Positions 8,721 through 19,336 of a stretch of DNA of 58,061 bases are shown in pieces. Within the stretch, counting starts at the first letter, position 1, and the number at the start of each line of letters is the position of its first letter. This DNA is from Yoonia sp. Its GTDB lineage: Bacteria > Pseudomonadota > Alphaproteobacteria > Rhodobacterales > Rhodobacteraceae. The stretch is taken from contig NZ_JACUUJ010000019.1 of the NCBI RefSeq assembly GCF_014859355.1, forward strand, positions 1 to 58,061, given 5' to 3'. The position numbers were made by a program, and so were the translations under genes. The notes under the pieces are model-generated. The model was not told where the DNA came from. It was given only the letters and a program-made list of their open reading frames with translations, and made no database searches.

Positions 8721-9376
8721 CTATCGCCGAAATGAACCAGCCCGCGGTGGCCTGCATCGGTCAGGTCATAGACCCCGCGCGCCACGCGGGTGAACCAGCC
8801 ATAATGATCGGCGGCCATGATGCGCGTGGCCTCTGGCACTTCGGCCAAAGCCTTGACCTTGGCGCCCTGCGACGGGCCATGCACCGCCAGAAACCGCGCG
8901 CAGCGCAGCGCGTCCTGGCGGTAGCCGGTAACAATCCCGTGCCGTGTTGCGCCGCCATCGTTGGGGTCACCCTGCAACCGGTCAAAGGCGCGCAGTAGGC
9001 GGGCCGCCTTTTTGATTGATTTTCGGGGCGCATAGGGCACCGGATCAGCATGCGCTGTCACATGCCCATCGCGCAAACGCACCGTCAACACGCCCAACCC
9101 CACGCGGCGGGCCAGCGCCACGTTGTCACGCAGCGCGCGTTTGCCCGGTTTGTCCGGCACAGCGACATAAACCAGATCGGTCAGCGCCAGCCGCGCGATG
9201 CCCTGATGAAACAGCGTCAGCGAAAACCCCAGTTTCAGTTCCACGATCAACGGCGGTTCATCACCCCGACAGGCCACGACATCGGCTGCGCCCACCTCGC
9301 CTTTGACAGTGTATCCCTGCCGTTCCAGATAGGCCTTGATCGGCGGGTAAAGATCAGCTTCTCGCGGTTTGGTCAT
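8717..9376 (-). CDS. DUF2161 family protein, PD-(D/E)XK nuclease-like
   Basis: This 219-residue protein starts at the ATG at 9376 (MTKPREADLY); a longer in-frame reading to 9412 adds twelve residues without family resemblance. The N-terminal half looks like a PD-(D/E)XK nuclease fold: Asp32 in GAADVVACRG and Glu46-x-Lys48 in LIVELKLG. The C-terminal part, with GVYDLTDAGHRGL, looks like a winged-helix tail. Databases label relatives DUF2161 or phosphodiesterase. Whether it cuts nucleic acid is unproven. It overlaps the 3' end of the TraB gene by four bases. Confidence 0.75.
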   Translation of the reverse strand: MTKPREADLYPPIKAYLERQGYTVKGEVGAADVVACRGDEPPLIVELKLGFSLTLFHQGIARLALTDLVYVAVPDKPGKRALRDNVALARRVGLGVLTVRLRDGHVTAHADPVPYAPRKSIKKAARLLRAFDRLQGDPNDGGATRHGIVTGYRQDALRCARFLAVHGPSQGAKVKALAEVPEATRIMAADHYGWFTRVARGVYDLTDAGHRGLVHFGDS

Positions 9377-9483
9377 GGCGGCATTTTCGCCTGTTTCACA
9401 CCCGTAATGCAAGGTGGCGTGACATCGGCCCTACGCCTGCTATAACGCCAGAAAAATCGCATCGCAGATGAAGGCAACACCCC

Positions 9484-10404
9484 ATGACAACGCTCGTTTT
9501 TGGCCATAAAGCCCCCGACACCGACAGCACAGGATCGCCCCTGATCTGGGAATGGTTTCTGAATCACACCGGCATGGATGCCAAGGCCGCTTTGCTGGGC
9601 ACCCCCAACACCGAGGCCAAATTCGTCGCCGAACGCTGGGGATTCGCCCTGCCCGACATCATCGTCGATGTGGACGCCGACCAGCCATGCGTGATCGTTG
9701 ACACCAACAACCCCGCCGAACTGCCCGCAGGCATCAACGCCGCAGATGTGATCGCCATCATCGACCATCACAAACTGGCAGGTGGACTGGAAACAAAGAA
9801 CCCGATCAACATCACGATCCGCCCGCTGGCCTGCACCGCCACGATCATGCACCAGATGATGGGCGAACATGCCGGCCATATGCCCGATGGCATCAAGGGG
9901 CTGATGCTGTCGTGTATTCTGTCCGACACGCTGGCGTTCCGGTCGCCCACGACCACACCGGTGGATCAGGACCTGGCCGAGGCATTGGCCAAGGATCTGA
10001 ACATCGACATCGCGAAATACGCCGACGAAATGTTCGCCGCGAAATCCGATGTATCCGCATTCTCCGAGGCGGAATTGCTGCGCATGGACAGCAAGGAATA
10101 TGCCGTCGATGGCAAGAAATTCCGCGTATCCGTGCTGGAAACCACATCGCCCAAGGCCGTGCTGGACCGCAAGGATGCGCTGGTCACCGCCATGCCAGAC
10201 GTGGCCAAGGAAGACGGCGTTGATCAGGTGCTGCTGTTCGTCGTGGACATCCTGCGCGAAGAAGCAACCATGCTGGTGCCCAACGACCTGACCAAGACCG
10301 TGGCAGAGGCTTCCTTCGACACCAAGGTTGAAGGTGATACCGTGGTCCTGCCCGGCGTGATGAGCCGGAAAAAGCAGATCATCCCGAACCTGAAACTTTC
10401 TTGA
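9484..10404 (+). CDS. ppaC: manganese-dependent inorganic pyrophosphatase (family II)
   Basis: This cytoplasmic enzyme hydrolyses pyrophosphate to two phosphates. It has 306 residues, the standard length. The metal-site motif GHKAPDTDS (7-15, His8, Asp12, Asp14) and the DHHK motif (about 93-96) mark the DHH superfamily. A compact C-terminal DHHA2 domain ends with the substrate-binding pattern SRKKQIIPNL. Family II pyrophosphatases are usual in Rhodobacteraceae. The HAD hydrolase gene follows after 35 bases in the same direction and may be co-transcribed. Confidence 0.95.
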   Translation: MTTLVFGHKAPDTDSTGSPLIWEWFLNHTGMDAKAALLGTPNTEAKFVAERWGFALPDIIVDVDADQPCVIVDTNNPAELPAGINAADVIAIIDHHKLAGGLETKNPINITIRPLACTATIMHQMMGEHAGHMPDGIKGLMLSCILSDTLAFRSPTTTPVDQDLAEALAKDLNIDIAKYADEMFAAKSDVSAFSEAELLRMDSKEYAVDGKKFRVSVLETTSPKAVLDRKDALVTAMPDVAKEDGVDQVLLFVVDILREEATMLVPNDLTKTVAEASFDTKVEGDTVVLPGVMSRKKQIIPNLKLS

Positions 10405-10439
10405 ACCGCCCGCCGCCACGCGGCAGAAAAGGGGCCACC

Positions 10440-11315
10440 ATGACCCAGATCATCACGGCCTTTTCCGAGGTTTCAGCGCAGTATGACGCCGCCTTTGTGG
10501 ACCTTTGGGGGTGTATGCACAACGGCGTGAATGCCCTGCCCGACGCGGTGGCGGCAATGCAGACATACCGTGCGCAGGGCGGCATCGTGGTGCTTGTCAC
10601 CAATTCGCCCCGACCGTGGGATTCGGTCGCGCGGCAGATCAACGGGTTTGGCGTGCCGGATGATGCCTGGGACGCGATTGCCACATCCGGTGACAGCGCG
10701 CGCGCGGCGATGTTTCGCGGTATCGTGGGCGAAAAGATCTGGTTCATGGGCGAAAGCCCCCGCGACGATGATTTTTTCAAGCCTTTGAAGATCATCGAAA
10801 ACCCGGTCGGTATCCATAAGGTGCCGCTGGATCAGGCCCAAGGCATCGTCTGTTGCGGCCCGTTTGACCCGCTGGCCGATCCGGCCGTGAATCGGCCTGA
10901 ATTTCTGTATGCCAAGCAAAAGGGGCTAAAGCTGCTGTGCGCCAACCCCGATATCATTGTGGATCGTGGCAATGTGCGCGAATGGTGTGCCGGTGCGCTG
11001 GCCGCGCTTTATACCGAAATGGGCGGCGAAAGCCTTTATTTCGGCAAACCGCACCCGCCGATCTATGACCTTGCGCGCCGCAGGCTTGCGGCATTAACCA
11101 ATGCGCCATCCGATCCGCGTATCATTGCCATAGGCGATGGAATCGGCACCGATATTCTGGGCGCCATGCAGGAAGATATGGACGCGCTGTTCATTTCCGG
11201 TGGATTGGCAGCAGCAGAAACCAAAACCACGGCACAACCCGACCCGCAGGCGCTGGCGGATTACCTGCAAGCGCAGCAAACCGACGCAACCTATACCATC
11301 GGACATTTGCGGTAA
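10440..11315 (+). CDS. HAD-superfamily subfamily IIA hydrolase (TIGR01459-like)
   Basis: This 291-residue phosphatase-like protein starts at the ATG at 10440 after AAAAGGGGCC; an upstream in-frame start at 10401 is unlikely. The HAD nucleophile is Asp21 in FVDLWGCMHNG. The second motif Asp is Trp here, and DLWG is a signature of this alphaproteobacterial branch rather than a sign of decay. VVLVTNSPRP supplies motif II, and IAIGDGIGTDILGAMQ near residue 235 supplies motifs III and IV. Substrate unknown. It resembles the NagD/pyridoxal-phosphatase group. Confidence 0.88.
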   Translation: MTQIITAFSEVSAQYDAAFVDLWGCMHNGVNALPDAVAAMQTYRAQGGIVVLVTNSPRPWDSVARQINGFGVPDDAWDAIATSGDSARAAMFRGIVGEKIWFMGESPRDDDFFKPLKIIENPVGIHKVPLDQAQGIVCCGPFDPLADPAVNRPEFLYAKQKGLKLLCANPDIIVDRGNVREWCAGALAALYTEMGGESLYFGKPHPPIYDLARRRLAALTNAPSDPRIIAIGDGIGTDILGAMQEDMDALFISGGLAAAETKTTAQPDPQALADYLQAQQTDATYTIGHLR

Positions 11316-11323
11316 CGAAACAC

Positions 11324-11352
11324 TTGATTTTTCTGCGCCCGCAAAGTAATTA
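11324..11352 (+). promoter_or_regulatory. candidate sigma-70 promoter for the MaoC gene
   Basis: TTGATT (11324-11329), 17 bp, TAATTA (11347-11352), in the only AT-rich stretch of this intergenic region. It is 53 bases upstream of the ATG at 11405. No experimental support. Confidence 0.42.
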
Positions 11353-11404
11353 AATTTCAATATCTATATGATATGGAATTTTTTGTTACCTATCGGAGCG
11401 AACA

Positions 11405-11848
11405 ATGCTGGATAATGCCCCACGTGGAACGATCTGCATCGAAGATATCGAAATCGGCATGGTCCGGTCCCTGCGCAAGGTCGTAACCGACCGCGATATC
11501 GAAATGTTCGCCGAAGTATCAACCGACCGGAACCCGGTGCATCTGGATGAAGATTACGCACAAGACACCATTTTTGCAGGCCGCATCGCCCACGGAATGC
11601 TGACAGCGGGGCTGATCAGCGCAGTGATTGGTGAACAACTGCCCGGCCATGGCACGGTGTATCTGGGGCAATCGCTGAAGTTCCTTGCACCCGTCCGCCC
11701 CGGCGACATGGTGCTGGCCGAGGTGGAAGTAACCGACATCGACCATTCCAAACGCCGGGTCACAATGAACACCCGCTGCATCGTGAACAACAAAAAGGTG
11801 CTGGTGGGCGATGCCACCGTGCTGGCCCCGTCGCGCAAGTTCGACTGA
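11405..11848 (+). CDS. MaoC-like hydratase
   Basis: This 147-residue hot-dog-fold protein of the MaoC/(R)-specific enoyl-CoA hydratase family starts with a clear GGAG ribosome-binding site. The catalytic Asp-His pair of the hydratase motif is visible as Asp41 and His46 in STDRNPVHLDEDYA, followed by GRIAHGML. It is short, like PhaJ. The likely reaction is reversible hydration of a trans-2-enoyl-CoA to the (R)-3-hydroxyacyl-CoA, which could feed polyhydroxyalkanoate or fatty-acid metabolism. The substrate is inference. It has its own candidate promoter, and ribF follows 36 bases later. Confidence 0.85.
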   Translation: MLDNAPRGTICIEDIEIGMVRSLRKVVTDRDIEMFAEVSTDRNPVHLDEDYAQDTIFAGRIAHGMLTAGLISAVIGEQLPGHGTVYLGQSLKFLAPVRPGDMVLAEVEVTDIDHSKRRVTMNTRCIVNNKKVLVGDATVLAPSRKFD

Positions 11849-11884
11849 TCTTGCACCCCTGCGCAGGTCGGGATACGCAAAGCC

Positions 11885-12829
11885 ATGCGTATCATCCGAG
11901 ACACCGTATTCATTGACCCTGCCGATCGTGGTGCCGCCGCGGCCATTGGCAATTTCGACGGTGTGCATATTGGCCATCAGGCCGTCATCGACATTGCGCG
12001 CGGCGCGGCCAAGGCCGTAAACGCGCCTTTGGGGATCATGACGTTCGAACCCCACCCGCGCAGTTATTTTTCCCGCGATCCCAAGCCGTTCCGCCTGATG
12101 AACGCCGAGGCCCGCGCGAACCGGTTGGCCAAAATCGGCGTTGAAAAACTGTACGAGGTGCCGTTCAACATCGCCCTGGCCAGCCTGACGCCACGCGAAT
12201 TTGCCCAACAGGTGATCTGCGATCAACTGGGGTTAAAGCACGTGATTGTTGGCGCTGATTTCTGCTTTGGCAAGGATCGGGCAGGCACGGCAACCGACCT
12301 GCAAACCTTTGGCAAGGAAATGGGCTTTGGCGTTACCATCGTGTCCATGGTCAAATTGCCCGCCGGGCGCGTGTCATCCACCGCAATCAGACAGGCGCTG
12401 ACTGATGGCCGCCCGCGCGACGCCGCCGCCATGCTGGGCCACTGGCACCGCATCGAAGGTGCAGTCATCCGCGGTGACCAGCGCGGGCGCGATCTGGGTT
12501 ATCCCACCGCCAATATGTCAATCGCGGGGCTGCACCCCCCGAAATTCGGGGTTTATGCTGTCAAGGTCGATGTGTTGGATGGTCCGCACAGGGGCACGTA
12601 TGACGGCGCAGCCTCTATCGGGGTGCGGCCGATGTTCGGGGAAAACATCCCGAACTGTGAAACCTTCCTGTTTGATTTCAAGGGCGACCTTTACGGCGCA
12701 ACCCTGTCGGTCGCCTTGGTCGATTTCCTGCGACCGGAATTGAAATTTGAAAGTATCGACGCGCTGATCACCCAGATGGACGCCGATTGCGCCAAAGCAA
12801 GAAAGATCCTGTCTGATGTCGAAGATTGA
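11885..12829 (+). CDS. ribF: bifunctional riboflavin kinase / FAD synthetase
   Basis: This makes FMN and then FAD from riboflavin and ATP. It has 314 residues, the usual size. The N-terminal nucleotidyltransferase domain shows IGNFDGVHIGH (21-31), the HxGH-type site, and GADFCFGKDRAG near residue 122. The C-terminal flavokinase domain begins about residue 185 with GxxxG-type GDQRGRDLGYPTAN. The 3' end overlaps the next gene by 14 bases. No FMN riboswitch is seen upstream; the space is only 36 bases. Confidence 0.96.
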   Translation: MRIIRDTVFIDPADRGAAAAIGNFDGVHIGHQAVIDIARGAAKAVNAPLGIMTFEPHPRSYFSRDPKPFRLMNAEARANRLAKIGVEKLYEVPFNIALASLTPREFAQQVICDQLGLKHVIVGADFCFGKDRAGTATDLQTFGKEMGFGVTIVSMVKLPAGRVSSTAIRQALTDGRPRDAAAMLGHWHRIEGAVIRGDQRGRDLGYPTANMSIAGLHPPKFGVYAVKVDVLDGPHRGTYDGAASIGVRPMFGENIPNCETFLFDFKGDLYGATLSVALVDFLRPELKFESIDALITQMDADCAKARKILSDVED

Positions 12830-13283
12830 CCGCCACGGGTTAGCCCCCCGGTTCTGGGAAACCAAACCGATGGATAAACTGACCCGCCCCGAATGGGAGG
12901 CGCTGTGCGACGGCTGTGGCAAATGCTGCCTGAACAAGCTGGAGGACGAAGACACCGGCGATGTCGCGCTGACCAATGTCGCCTGCCGCTTGCTGGATAA
13001 TGCAACCTGCCTTTGCTGTAACTATGGCCGCCGTCAGCAATATGTGCCAGAATGCATTACGTTGACTTATGCCAATGTTACCGACCACCTGTATTGGCTG
13101 CCGCAAACCTGCGCCTATCGACTTGTCTATGAGGGAAAGCCGTTGTTCGCTTGGCACCCGCTGATTTCAGGTGACCCGGAATCGGTGCATCAGGCCGGCG
13201 TATCCTTGCGCGGGCGAACTGTCCCTGAATTTGACGTCGATCAGGACGACTGGGAAGACCACATTATCGAGGAACCGACCTAG
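12816..13283 (+). CDS. YcgN family cysteine-cluster protein
   Basis: This 155-residue protein belongs to the UPF0260/YcgN family. Conserved cysteines cluster as Cys31, 34, 37 and 38 (LCDGCGKCC), then Cys57, 65, 67, 68 and 80, a pattern suggesting metal or Fe-S binding. The function is not established. The start at 12816 overlaps ribF by 14 bases; an internal Met at residue 19 (MDKLTRPEW) is a plausible alternative. The stop is directly followed by the ATG of the aldolase gene, so the three genes are probably one operon. Confidence 0.88.
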   Translation: MSKIDRHGLAPRFWETKPMDKLTRPEWEALCDGCGKCCLNKLEDEDTGDVALTNVACRLLDNATCLCCNYGRRQQYVPECITLTYANVTDHLYWLPQTCAYRLVYEGKPLFAWHPLISGDPESVHQAGVSLRGRTVPEFDVDQDDWEDHIIEEPT

Positions 13284-14330
13284 ATGTTTTTTGCATCCGA
13301 CAACGCAGGCCCCGCCCATCCACGCGTGATGGCGGCATTGGTCGCTGCCAATCAAGGCTATGCCATGGGCTATGGCGCGGACCCGATCATGGACCAGGTG
13401 CGCGCACAACTGCGCGCGATGTTCGAGGCACCCGATGCAGCGATATATCTGGTTATCAACGGCACATCTGCCAATTCGCTGCTGCTGGCGACAATGGCCC
13501 AGCCGTGGCAGACGATTTTCTGTTCCGATTGCGCCCATATCCACGAAGACGAATGCAATGCGCCGGAGTTTTACACCCAAGCCAAGCTGACGCTGGTGCC
13601 CGCCACCCACGGCAAAATCACCCCTGATGCCCTGCATGCCAAAATTCTGGCCGAGGAAAACCGTGGTGTGCATGGCCCCCAGCGTGGGCCACTGTCGATC
13701 ACGCAAGTGACCGAAAAAGGCACGATTTACACGCTGGATGACATCCGCGCCCTGACAAGGGTCGCACGTGAATACGGGCTGAAAACCCATCTGGACGGCG
13801 CGCGCTTTGCCAATGCGCTGACCGCGCTGGATTGTGCGCCTGCGGATATGACATGGCGGGCAGGCATCGACACCGTCAGCTTTGGGGGGACCAAGAACGG
13901 TGCGATGGGGGTCGAGGCCTGTATCATCTTTGATCCTGATCTGGCGTGGGAGTTCGAGTTGCGGCGCAAGCGCGGCGGGCATTTACTCTCCAAACACCGC
14001 TATCTGTCAGCGCAGATGCAGGCCTATCTGGCCGATGACCTGTGGCTGGACATGGCGCGTGCGGCCAATGCACGCTGCGCGCAACTGGCCAAGGGGATGC
14101 GCGACCACAAGACCGCCCAATTCCTGTTTGAACCGCAGGCCAATATCATCTTTTTCCAGATGCCTAGGCACGACCATAAACGCATGTTGGATGGCGGCGC
14201 GGTTTATTACGTGATGAACGGCGACCCCGACGCAGGCGATCCTGACGAAATGCTGACCGGGCGGCTTGTCACGGATTGGTCGATGACCAAAGACAGCATC
14301 GACCAGTTCCTTGATCTGTTGCACGGATGA
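13284..14330 (+). CDS. low-specificity L-threonine aldolase (PLP-dependent)
   Basis: This 348-residue aminotransferase-fold enzyme cleaves L-threonine or allo-threonine to glycine and acetaldehyde. The PLP Lys lies near residue 204 in FGGTKNGAMG, and HLDGARFANAL supplies the cofactor-binding Asp and Arg. The N-terminal FASDNAGPAHP resembles the family's SDN start. Its ATG abuts the stop of the YcgN gene. Relatives accept a range of beta-hydroxy amino acids, so the exact substrate is open. Confidence 0.9.
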   Translation: MFFASDNAGPAHPRVMAALVAANQGYAMGYGADPIMDQVRAQLRAMFEAPDAAIYLVINGTSANSLLLATMAQPWQTIFCSDCAHIHEDECNAPEFYTQAKLTLVPATHGKITPDALHAKILAEENRGVHGPQRGPLSITQVTEKGTIYTLDDIRALTRVAREYGLKTHLDGARFANALTALDCAPADMTWRAGIDTVSFGGTKNGAMGVEACIIFDPDLAWEFELRRKRGGHLLSKHRYLSAQMQAYLADDLWLDMARAANARCAQLAKGMRDHKTAQFLFEPQANIIFFQMPRHDHKRMLDGGAVYYVMNGDPDAGDPDEMLTGRLVTDWSMTKDSIDQFLDLLHG

Positions 14331-14337
14331 TCCCCGC

Positions 14338-14937
14338 TTAGATCTGACCCGAAAGATAGGCATCCAGATCGTCCAACCGGTCTTGCCCCCAGAACCGTTC
14401 ATCCGTGTCAGTGATGAAAAACGGCGCGCCAAAAACGCCGCGCATCACGGCCTCTTCCAGATTGGATGCGAAAGTGTCGGCGCTTGTCATCAACCCTTTA
14501 TCGGCAAGGGCGGGGTCATAATCGGCCTTGGTCAGGCAGTCACGGATCACGTCATCCTGCGCGATATCACGGTCCTCGGCCCAGCAGGCGGCCCCGATGG
14601 CATTTACCAACTTGCCGACATTGGCAGGATCTGCATTCTGCGCCGCGATAATGGCATAGGATGCTGGCGCGCCATTCGTGGGCCAATGGGCTGGTTTCAC
14701 GTTCAACGGCAATCCCGCCAAAGCCGATCGACGGCGCAGTTCCTGAAGCCGGTAGGCCTGCCGGTTCGGGTGCCTGTCTTTGGGCGGAACTCCACCTGTG
14801 CGCGCAAATAGTGCCATGATATCAACCGGCTTATAGGTGATGGTTGCCTCATGTTTGGCAGCGATATGATCAACCCTTGTGCCGCACAGATAGGTAAAGG
14901 GTGATAAGGTCGCAAAAAAATAGTCGATATGGGGCAT
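14338..14937 (-). CDS. 2-hydroxychromene-2-carboxylate isomerase-like (DsbA fold)
   Basis: This 199-residue protein is of the HCCA isomerase/kappa GST type. The start at 14937 (MPHIDYFF) is supported by AGAGGA seven bases upstream; an in-frame ATG at 14961 would add eight residues. The active-site Ser sits in the usual LSPFTYL position (about Ser12), and the C-terminal GVFGAPFFI is the cis-Pro loop of the thioredoxin fold. The family isomerises a naphthalene-pathway intermediate, but most genomic copies have no known aromatic substrate. It is convergent with the aldolase gene and seven bases away from it. Confidence 0.85.
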   Translation of the reverse strand: MPHIDYFFATLSPFTYLCGTRVDHIAAKHEATITYKPVDIMALFARTGGVPPKDRHPNRQAYRLQELRRRSALAGLPLNVKPAHWPTNGAPASYAIIAAQNADPANVGKLVNAIGAACWAEDRDIAQDDVIRDCLTKADYDPALADKGLMTSADTFASNLEEAVMRGVFGAPFFITDTDERFWGQDRLDDLDAYLSGQI

Positions 14938-15046
14938 TTCACCGTCCTCTGGCACGTGCATCTTTGCGCGACGGTAACGCTGTGCTAGTCGGTGTCAACG
15001 CCACGAATCTGTGACATGCGTAACCTACTGCCAAAGGACACCCCCC

Positions 15047-16066
15047 ATGAATATCCGGACCGAACCAAAGTTGATTTCCGGCAATGCAAATCAACCTCTC
15101 GCCAAGGCCATTGCGCGCCGCATGTCGATGCACCGGGGCATGAACGTGGGGTTGGTCGATGCCCGAATCGAACGGTTCAATGATGGCGAAGTTTTCGTTG
15201 AGGTTTTCGAAAACGTGCGCGGCGAAGACATGTTTATTTTACAGCCGACTTCGAACCCCGCCAACGATAACCTGATGGAACTGCTGATCATCGCCGACAC
15301 GTTGCGCCGGTCATCCGCCGGGCGCATCACGGCCGTTATTCCTTATTTCGGTTATGCAAGGCAGGACCGGCGATCCAAGGCCCGCACACCGATCACCGCG
15401 AAACTGGTCGCGAATATGATCGTCGAATCCGGCATCGAACGTGTTTTAACCTTGGATCTGCACGCAACGCAGATTCAGGGTTTTTTCGATATTCCCGTTG
15501 ATAACCTTTATGCGTCACCAATTTATGCGCTGGACACGATGCACAACTTCCGCGACCGGATGGCCGACGTGATGGTCGTTTCGCCTGATGTGGGCGGCGT
15601 GGCACGGGCGCGGGATCTGGCCCAGCGTATTGGTGCGCCTCTTTCCATCGTGGACAAACGCCGCGGCAAACCTGGCGAAGTCGCCGAAATGACCGTGATT
15701 GGCGAAGTGAAGGACCGCGTTTGTATCATTGTTGATGACATCGTAGATACCGCCGGCACACTGTGCAAAGCGGCTGAGGTCTTGATGGAAAATGGCGCAC
15801 GCGAGGTCCATTCTTATATCACGCACGGTGTTCTATCTGGTCCGGCCGTTGAACGGGTCGAAAAATCTGTGATGAAAAGTCTTGTGATTACCGATACGAT
15901 TGCCCCGACTGCTGCCGTCAAAAACGCCAAGAATATCCGTATCGTGCCCACGGCCCCCATGTTTGCACAGGCTATTCTGAACACATGGAACGGCACGTCG
16001 GTGTCGTCACTGTTTGATCACAAGACGCTGGAACCGATCTACGAAGGGCTTTATGCGGCAGAGTGA
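15047..16066 (+). CDS. prs: ribose-phosphate pyrophosphokinase (PRPP synthetase)
   Basis: This makes PRPP from ribose 5-phosphate and ATP for nucleotide, His and Trp synthesis. It has 339 residues from the ATG at 15047, preceded by AAGGA; the in-frame start at 15011 is not supported. The N-terminal part has [14 protein letters not shown] and [10 protein letters not shown], and the PRPP-binding loop is [12 protein letters not shown] (about 228-239). The length is slightly above the common 310-320, with extra residues near the C-terminus. The gene is transcribed alone and faces the lectin gene. Confidence 0.96.
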   Translation: MNIRTEPKLISGNANQPLAKAIARRMSMHRGMNVGLVDARIERFNDGEVFVEVFENVRGEDMFILQPTSNPANDNLMELLIIADTLRRSSAGRITAVIPYFGYARQDRRSKARTPITAKLVANMIVESGIERVLTLDLHATQIQGFFDIPVDNLYASPIYALDTMHNFRDRMADVMVVSPDVGGVARARDLAQRIGAPLSIVDKRRGKPGEVAEMTVIGEVKDRVCIIVDDIVDTAGTLCKAAEVLMENGAREVHSYITHGVLSGPAVERVEKSVMKSLVITDTIAPTAAVKNAKNIRIVPTAPMFAQAILNTWNGTSVSSLFDHKTLEPIYEGLYAAE

Positions 16067-16091
16067 ACGCAGCCCCTGATCACAACCACAG

Positions 16092-16439
16092 TTAAAGATC
16101 CCAATCGTCTTCGTCGGGCAGTTCCCCGACAGATGTCCAGGCCACGCGTGCGCGTGCAACACGCGTGTCCGACCAAGTTCGAAACACGATTTCAAAACCT
16201 GTGCAGGTGATGTTTTCTGCCTGAACATCCGTGCGGGCGTTGCCGGCGTTTGAAATGTCCAGCATCGACAGCGAAACATGGACGTGGGGGATGCGGCGAT
16301 AGGGTTGCGAAAATGTTACCGATGCGCGGTTTTGGCGTTGGCCTTGGCCAACCCACATCGGGCCTTCGTTTTCGAAATCTGAAAACAGATTGACGTCTCC
16401 GCCATCGACCCCAACCAAAGCACTGTTCAAGCGTAACAT
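16092..16439 (-). CDS. H-type lectin domain protein
   Basis: This 115-residue protein is almost wholly one H-type lectin domain, the fold of snail agglutinin and discoidin I C-terminus. It is recognised by the spacing of RASVTFSQPYRRIPHVHVSLS, a middle NAGNARTDVQAENITCTGFEI and a final RVAWTSVGEL. I place the start at ATG 16439 because an upstream TTG at 16505 would lie inside the atp terminator. No signal peptide is seen. Known relatives bind GalNAc-type glycans. It is the first gene after the atp operon on the same strand, separated by a terminator. The role is unknown. Confidence 0.75.
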   Translation of the reverse strand: MLRLNSALVGVDGGDVNLFSDFENEGPMWVGQGQRQNRASVTFSQPYRRIPHVHVSLSMLDISNAGNARTDVQAENITCTGFEIVFRTWSDTRVARARVAWTSVGELPDEDDWDL

Positions 16440-16504
16440 CGACTGACGGCCCCTTACTTCAGCGCCTTGATGATATGCTGGATTTGTCTTGTAGAAAAAG
16501 CCCA

Positions 16505-16536
16505 AAAAAATGGCCCCGAAATCGGAGCCATTTTTT
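16505..16536 (-). terminator. intrinsic terminator of the atp operon
   Basis: A six-A arm (16505-16510), TGGC, one mismatch and CCG pair with CGG, GCCA and a six-T arm (16523-16536) around an AAAT loop. Read on the minus strand it is a hairpin ending in seven U, 22 bases after the atpC stop. The A/T arms are symmetric, so it could also stop plus-strand transcription. Confidence 0.9.
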
Positions 16537-16557
16537 AGATTGAATCAGTTTTTAATC

Positions 16558-16983
16558 CTATGGCCGGGGCGTCAGGCCGATGTGGCCCCCGATCGCAACC
16601 ATATCCGACAACAGCTTGGCAGCGTCATCGACAGGGCCAGGTTCATTCTTGAATGTTTCTTGGGCCTTGCCGTAAGCCTCTTTTGCTTCCACAACCATAC
16701 GGTCATAGATCTCTTGCGTCACTTCTGACTTTGGCAGGGCCTGTTCAGCCAGGACCGATACACTGTCTGCCGTGATTTCGGCAAAGCCGCCGAAAACCAC
16801 ATATTCGTCGCTGCCACCGCCATGGGTGACACGCAGAACGCCGGGACGCAGTGTCGTGATCGCCGGCGCATGGCCAGCCATTGCTGTCATGTCGCCATCC
16901 GAACCCGGAATCTGGACCTCTGACGCCTCGACCGACGCAAGACGGCGTTCGGGCGAGACAAGATCAAATTGTAGATTTGCCAT
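16558..16983 (-). CDS. atpC: ATP synthase F1 subunit epsilon
   Basis: This 141-residue subunit of the F1 central stalk couples rotation to catalysis and restrains ATP hydrolysis. The N-terminal beta-sandwich is recognised by [28 protein letters not shown]; the C-terminal helical hairpin starts about residue 85. It is the last gene of the F1 operon, 12 bases after atpD, and is followed by the terminator. It is typical in length for alphaproteobacteria. Confidence 0.96.
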   Translation of the reverse strand: MANLQFDLVSPERRLASVEASEVQIPGSDGDMTAMAGHAPAITTLRPGVLRVTHGGGSDEYVVFGGFAEITADSVSVLAEQALPKSEVTQEIYDRMVVEAKEAYGKAQETFKNEPGPVDDAAKLLSDMVAIGGHIGLTPRP

Positions 16984-16995
16984 ATTGGCAGCTCC

Positions 16996-18438
<1,443 letters not shown>

Positions 18439-19311
18439 TTAGAGCGCTTCCGCGCCCGAAATGATTTCAATCAGCTCATTCGTGATCACGGCCTGACGCG
18501 AGCGGTTGAACTCGATTGTCAGCTTGTCGATCATCTCGCCCGCGTTGCGGGTGGCGTTGTCCATCGCGGACATCCGCGCGCCCTGTTCAGATGCGGCATT
18601 TTCCAGCAGTGCGCTGAAAATTGCGGTCGCGACACCCCGCGGCAGAAGATCGGCAAGAATTTCCTCTTCGCCGGGCTCGTAATCATAAAGCGTTGCTGCG
18701 GCGTCGTCGGCCTGTTCGAATTTGGCCGGGATGATTTGCTGCGCAGTCGGATGTTGCACCACAACATTTTCAAAACGCGCAAAGAACATTGTCGCAACAT
18801 CGAATTCTTCGGCATCAAAGCGGGTCAGCACATCTTTGGCAATGCCTTGCGCATCGGCATAGCCCACGCGCTTGACTTCAGTCAGGTCAACGTGACCGAC
18901 GAAATGCGCCCCCAAATCGCGGCGCAGGGCATCACGGCCTTTTTTACCAACAGTCAGAATTTTGACGGTCTTACCGGCGGCCAACAGGTCACGCGCATGG
19001 GTTTTTGCCAGCTTGGCGATGTTGCCGTTAAACCCCCCGCAAAGGCCCCGTTCAGCTGTCATCACAACCAAAAGGTGCACCTTGTCTCTGCCAGTGCCCG
19101 ACAGCAATTTTGGCGCACTCTCTGATCCACCAACCGATGCGGCAAGCCCGGCCATCACAGCGTTGAAACGCTCTGTGTAGGGGCGCGATGCCTCGGCCGC
19201 GTCTTGGGCGCGGCGCAATTTTGCGGCCGCGACCATCTGCATGGCTTTGGTGATCTTGCGGGTCGATTTGACCGACGCGATCCTGTTTTTCAGATCCTTA
19301 AGACTAGGCAA
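18439..19311 (-). CDS. atpG: ATP synthase F1 subunit gamma
   Basis: This 290-residue central rotor shaft is recognised by the N-terminal coiled-coil sequence [20 protein letters not shown] and the C-terminal [22 protein letters not shown], the two helices that form the shaft. The Rossmann-like middle contains [14 protein letters not shown]. It is 18 bases upstream of atpD and 25 downstream of atpA. The length is standard. Confidence 0.97.
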   Translation of the reverse strand: MPSLKDLKNRIASVKSTRKITKAMQMVAAAKLRRAQDAAEASRPYTERFNAVMAGLAASVGGSESAPKLLSGTGRDKVHLLVVMTAERGLCGGFNGNIAKLAKTHARDLLAAGKTVKILTVGKKGRDALRRDLGAHFVGHVDLTEVKRVGYADAQGIAKDVLTRFDAEEFDVATMFFARFENVVVQHPTAQQIIPAKFEQADDAAATLYDYEPGEEEILADLLPRGVATAIFSALLENAASEQGARMSAMDNATRNAGEMIDKLTIEFNRSRQAVITNELIEIISGAEAL

Positions 19312-19336
19312 AGCAAAGTCTCCTTTGTCTCAAGAT

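Noticed and set aside
9373-10419. 348-codon minus-strand frame across ppaC
   Set aside because: It is antisense to the pyrophosphatase, and the His-rich composition comes from complementary codons.
16440-16505. N-terminal extension of the H-type lectin from TTG 16505
   Set aside because: The start would lie inside the atp terminator hairpin and the added residues do not resemble the lectin domain.
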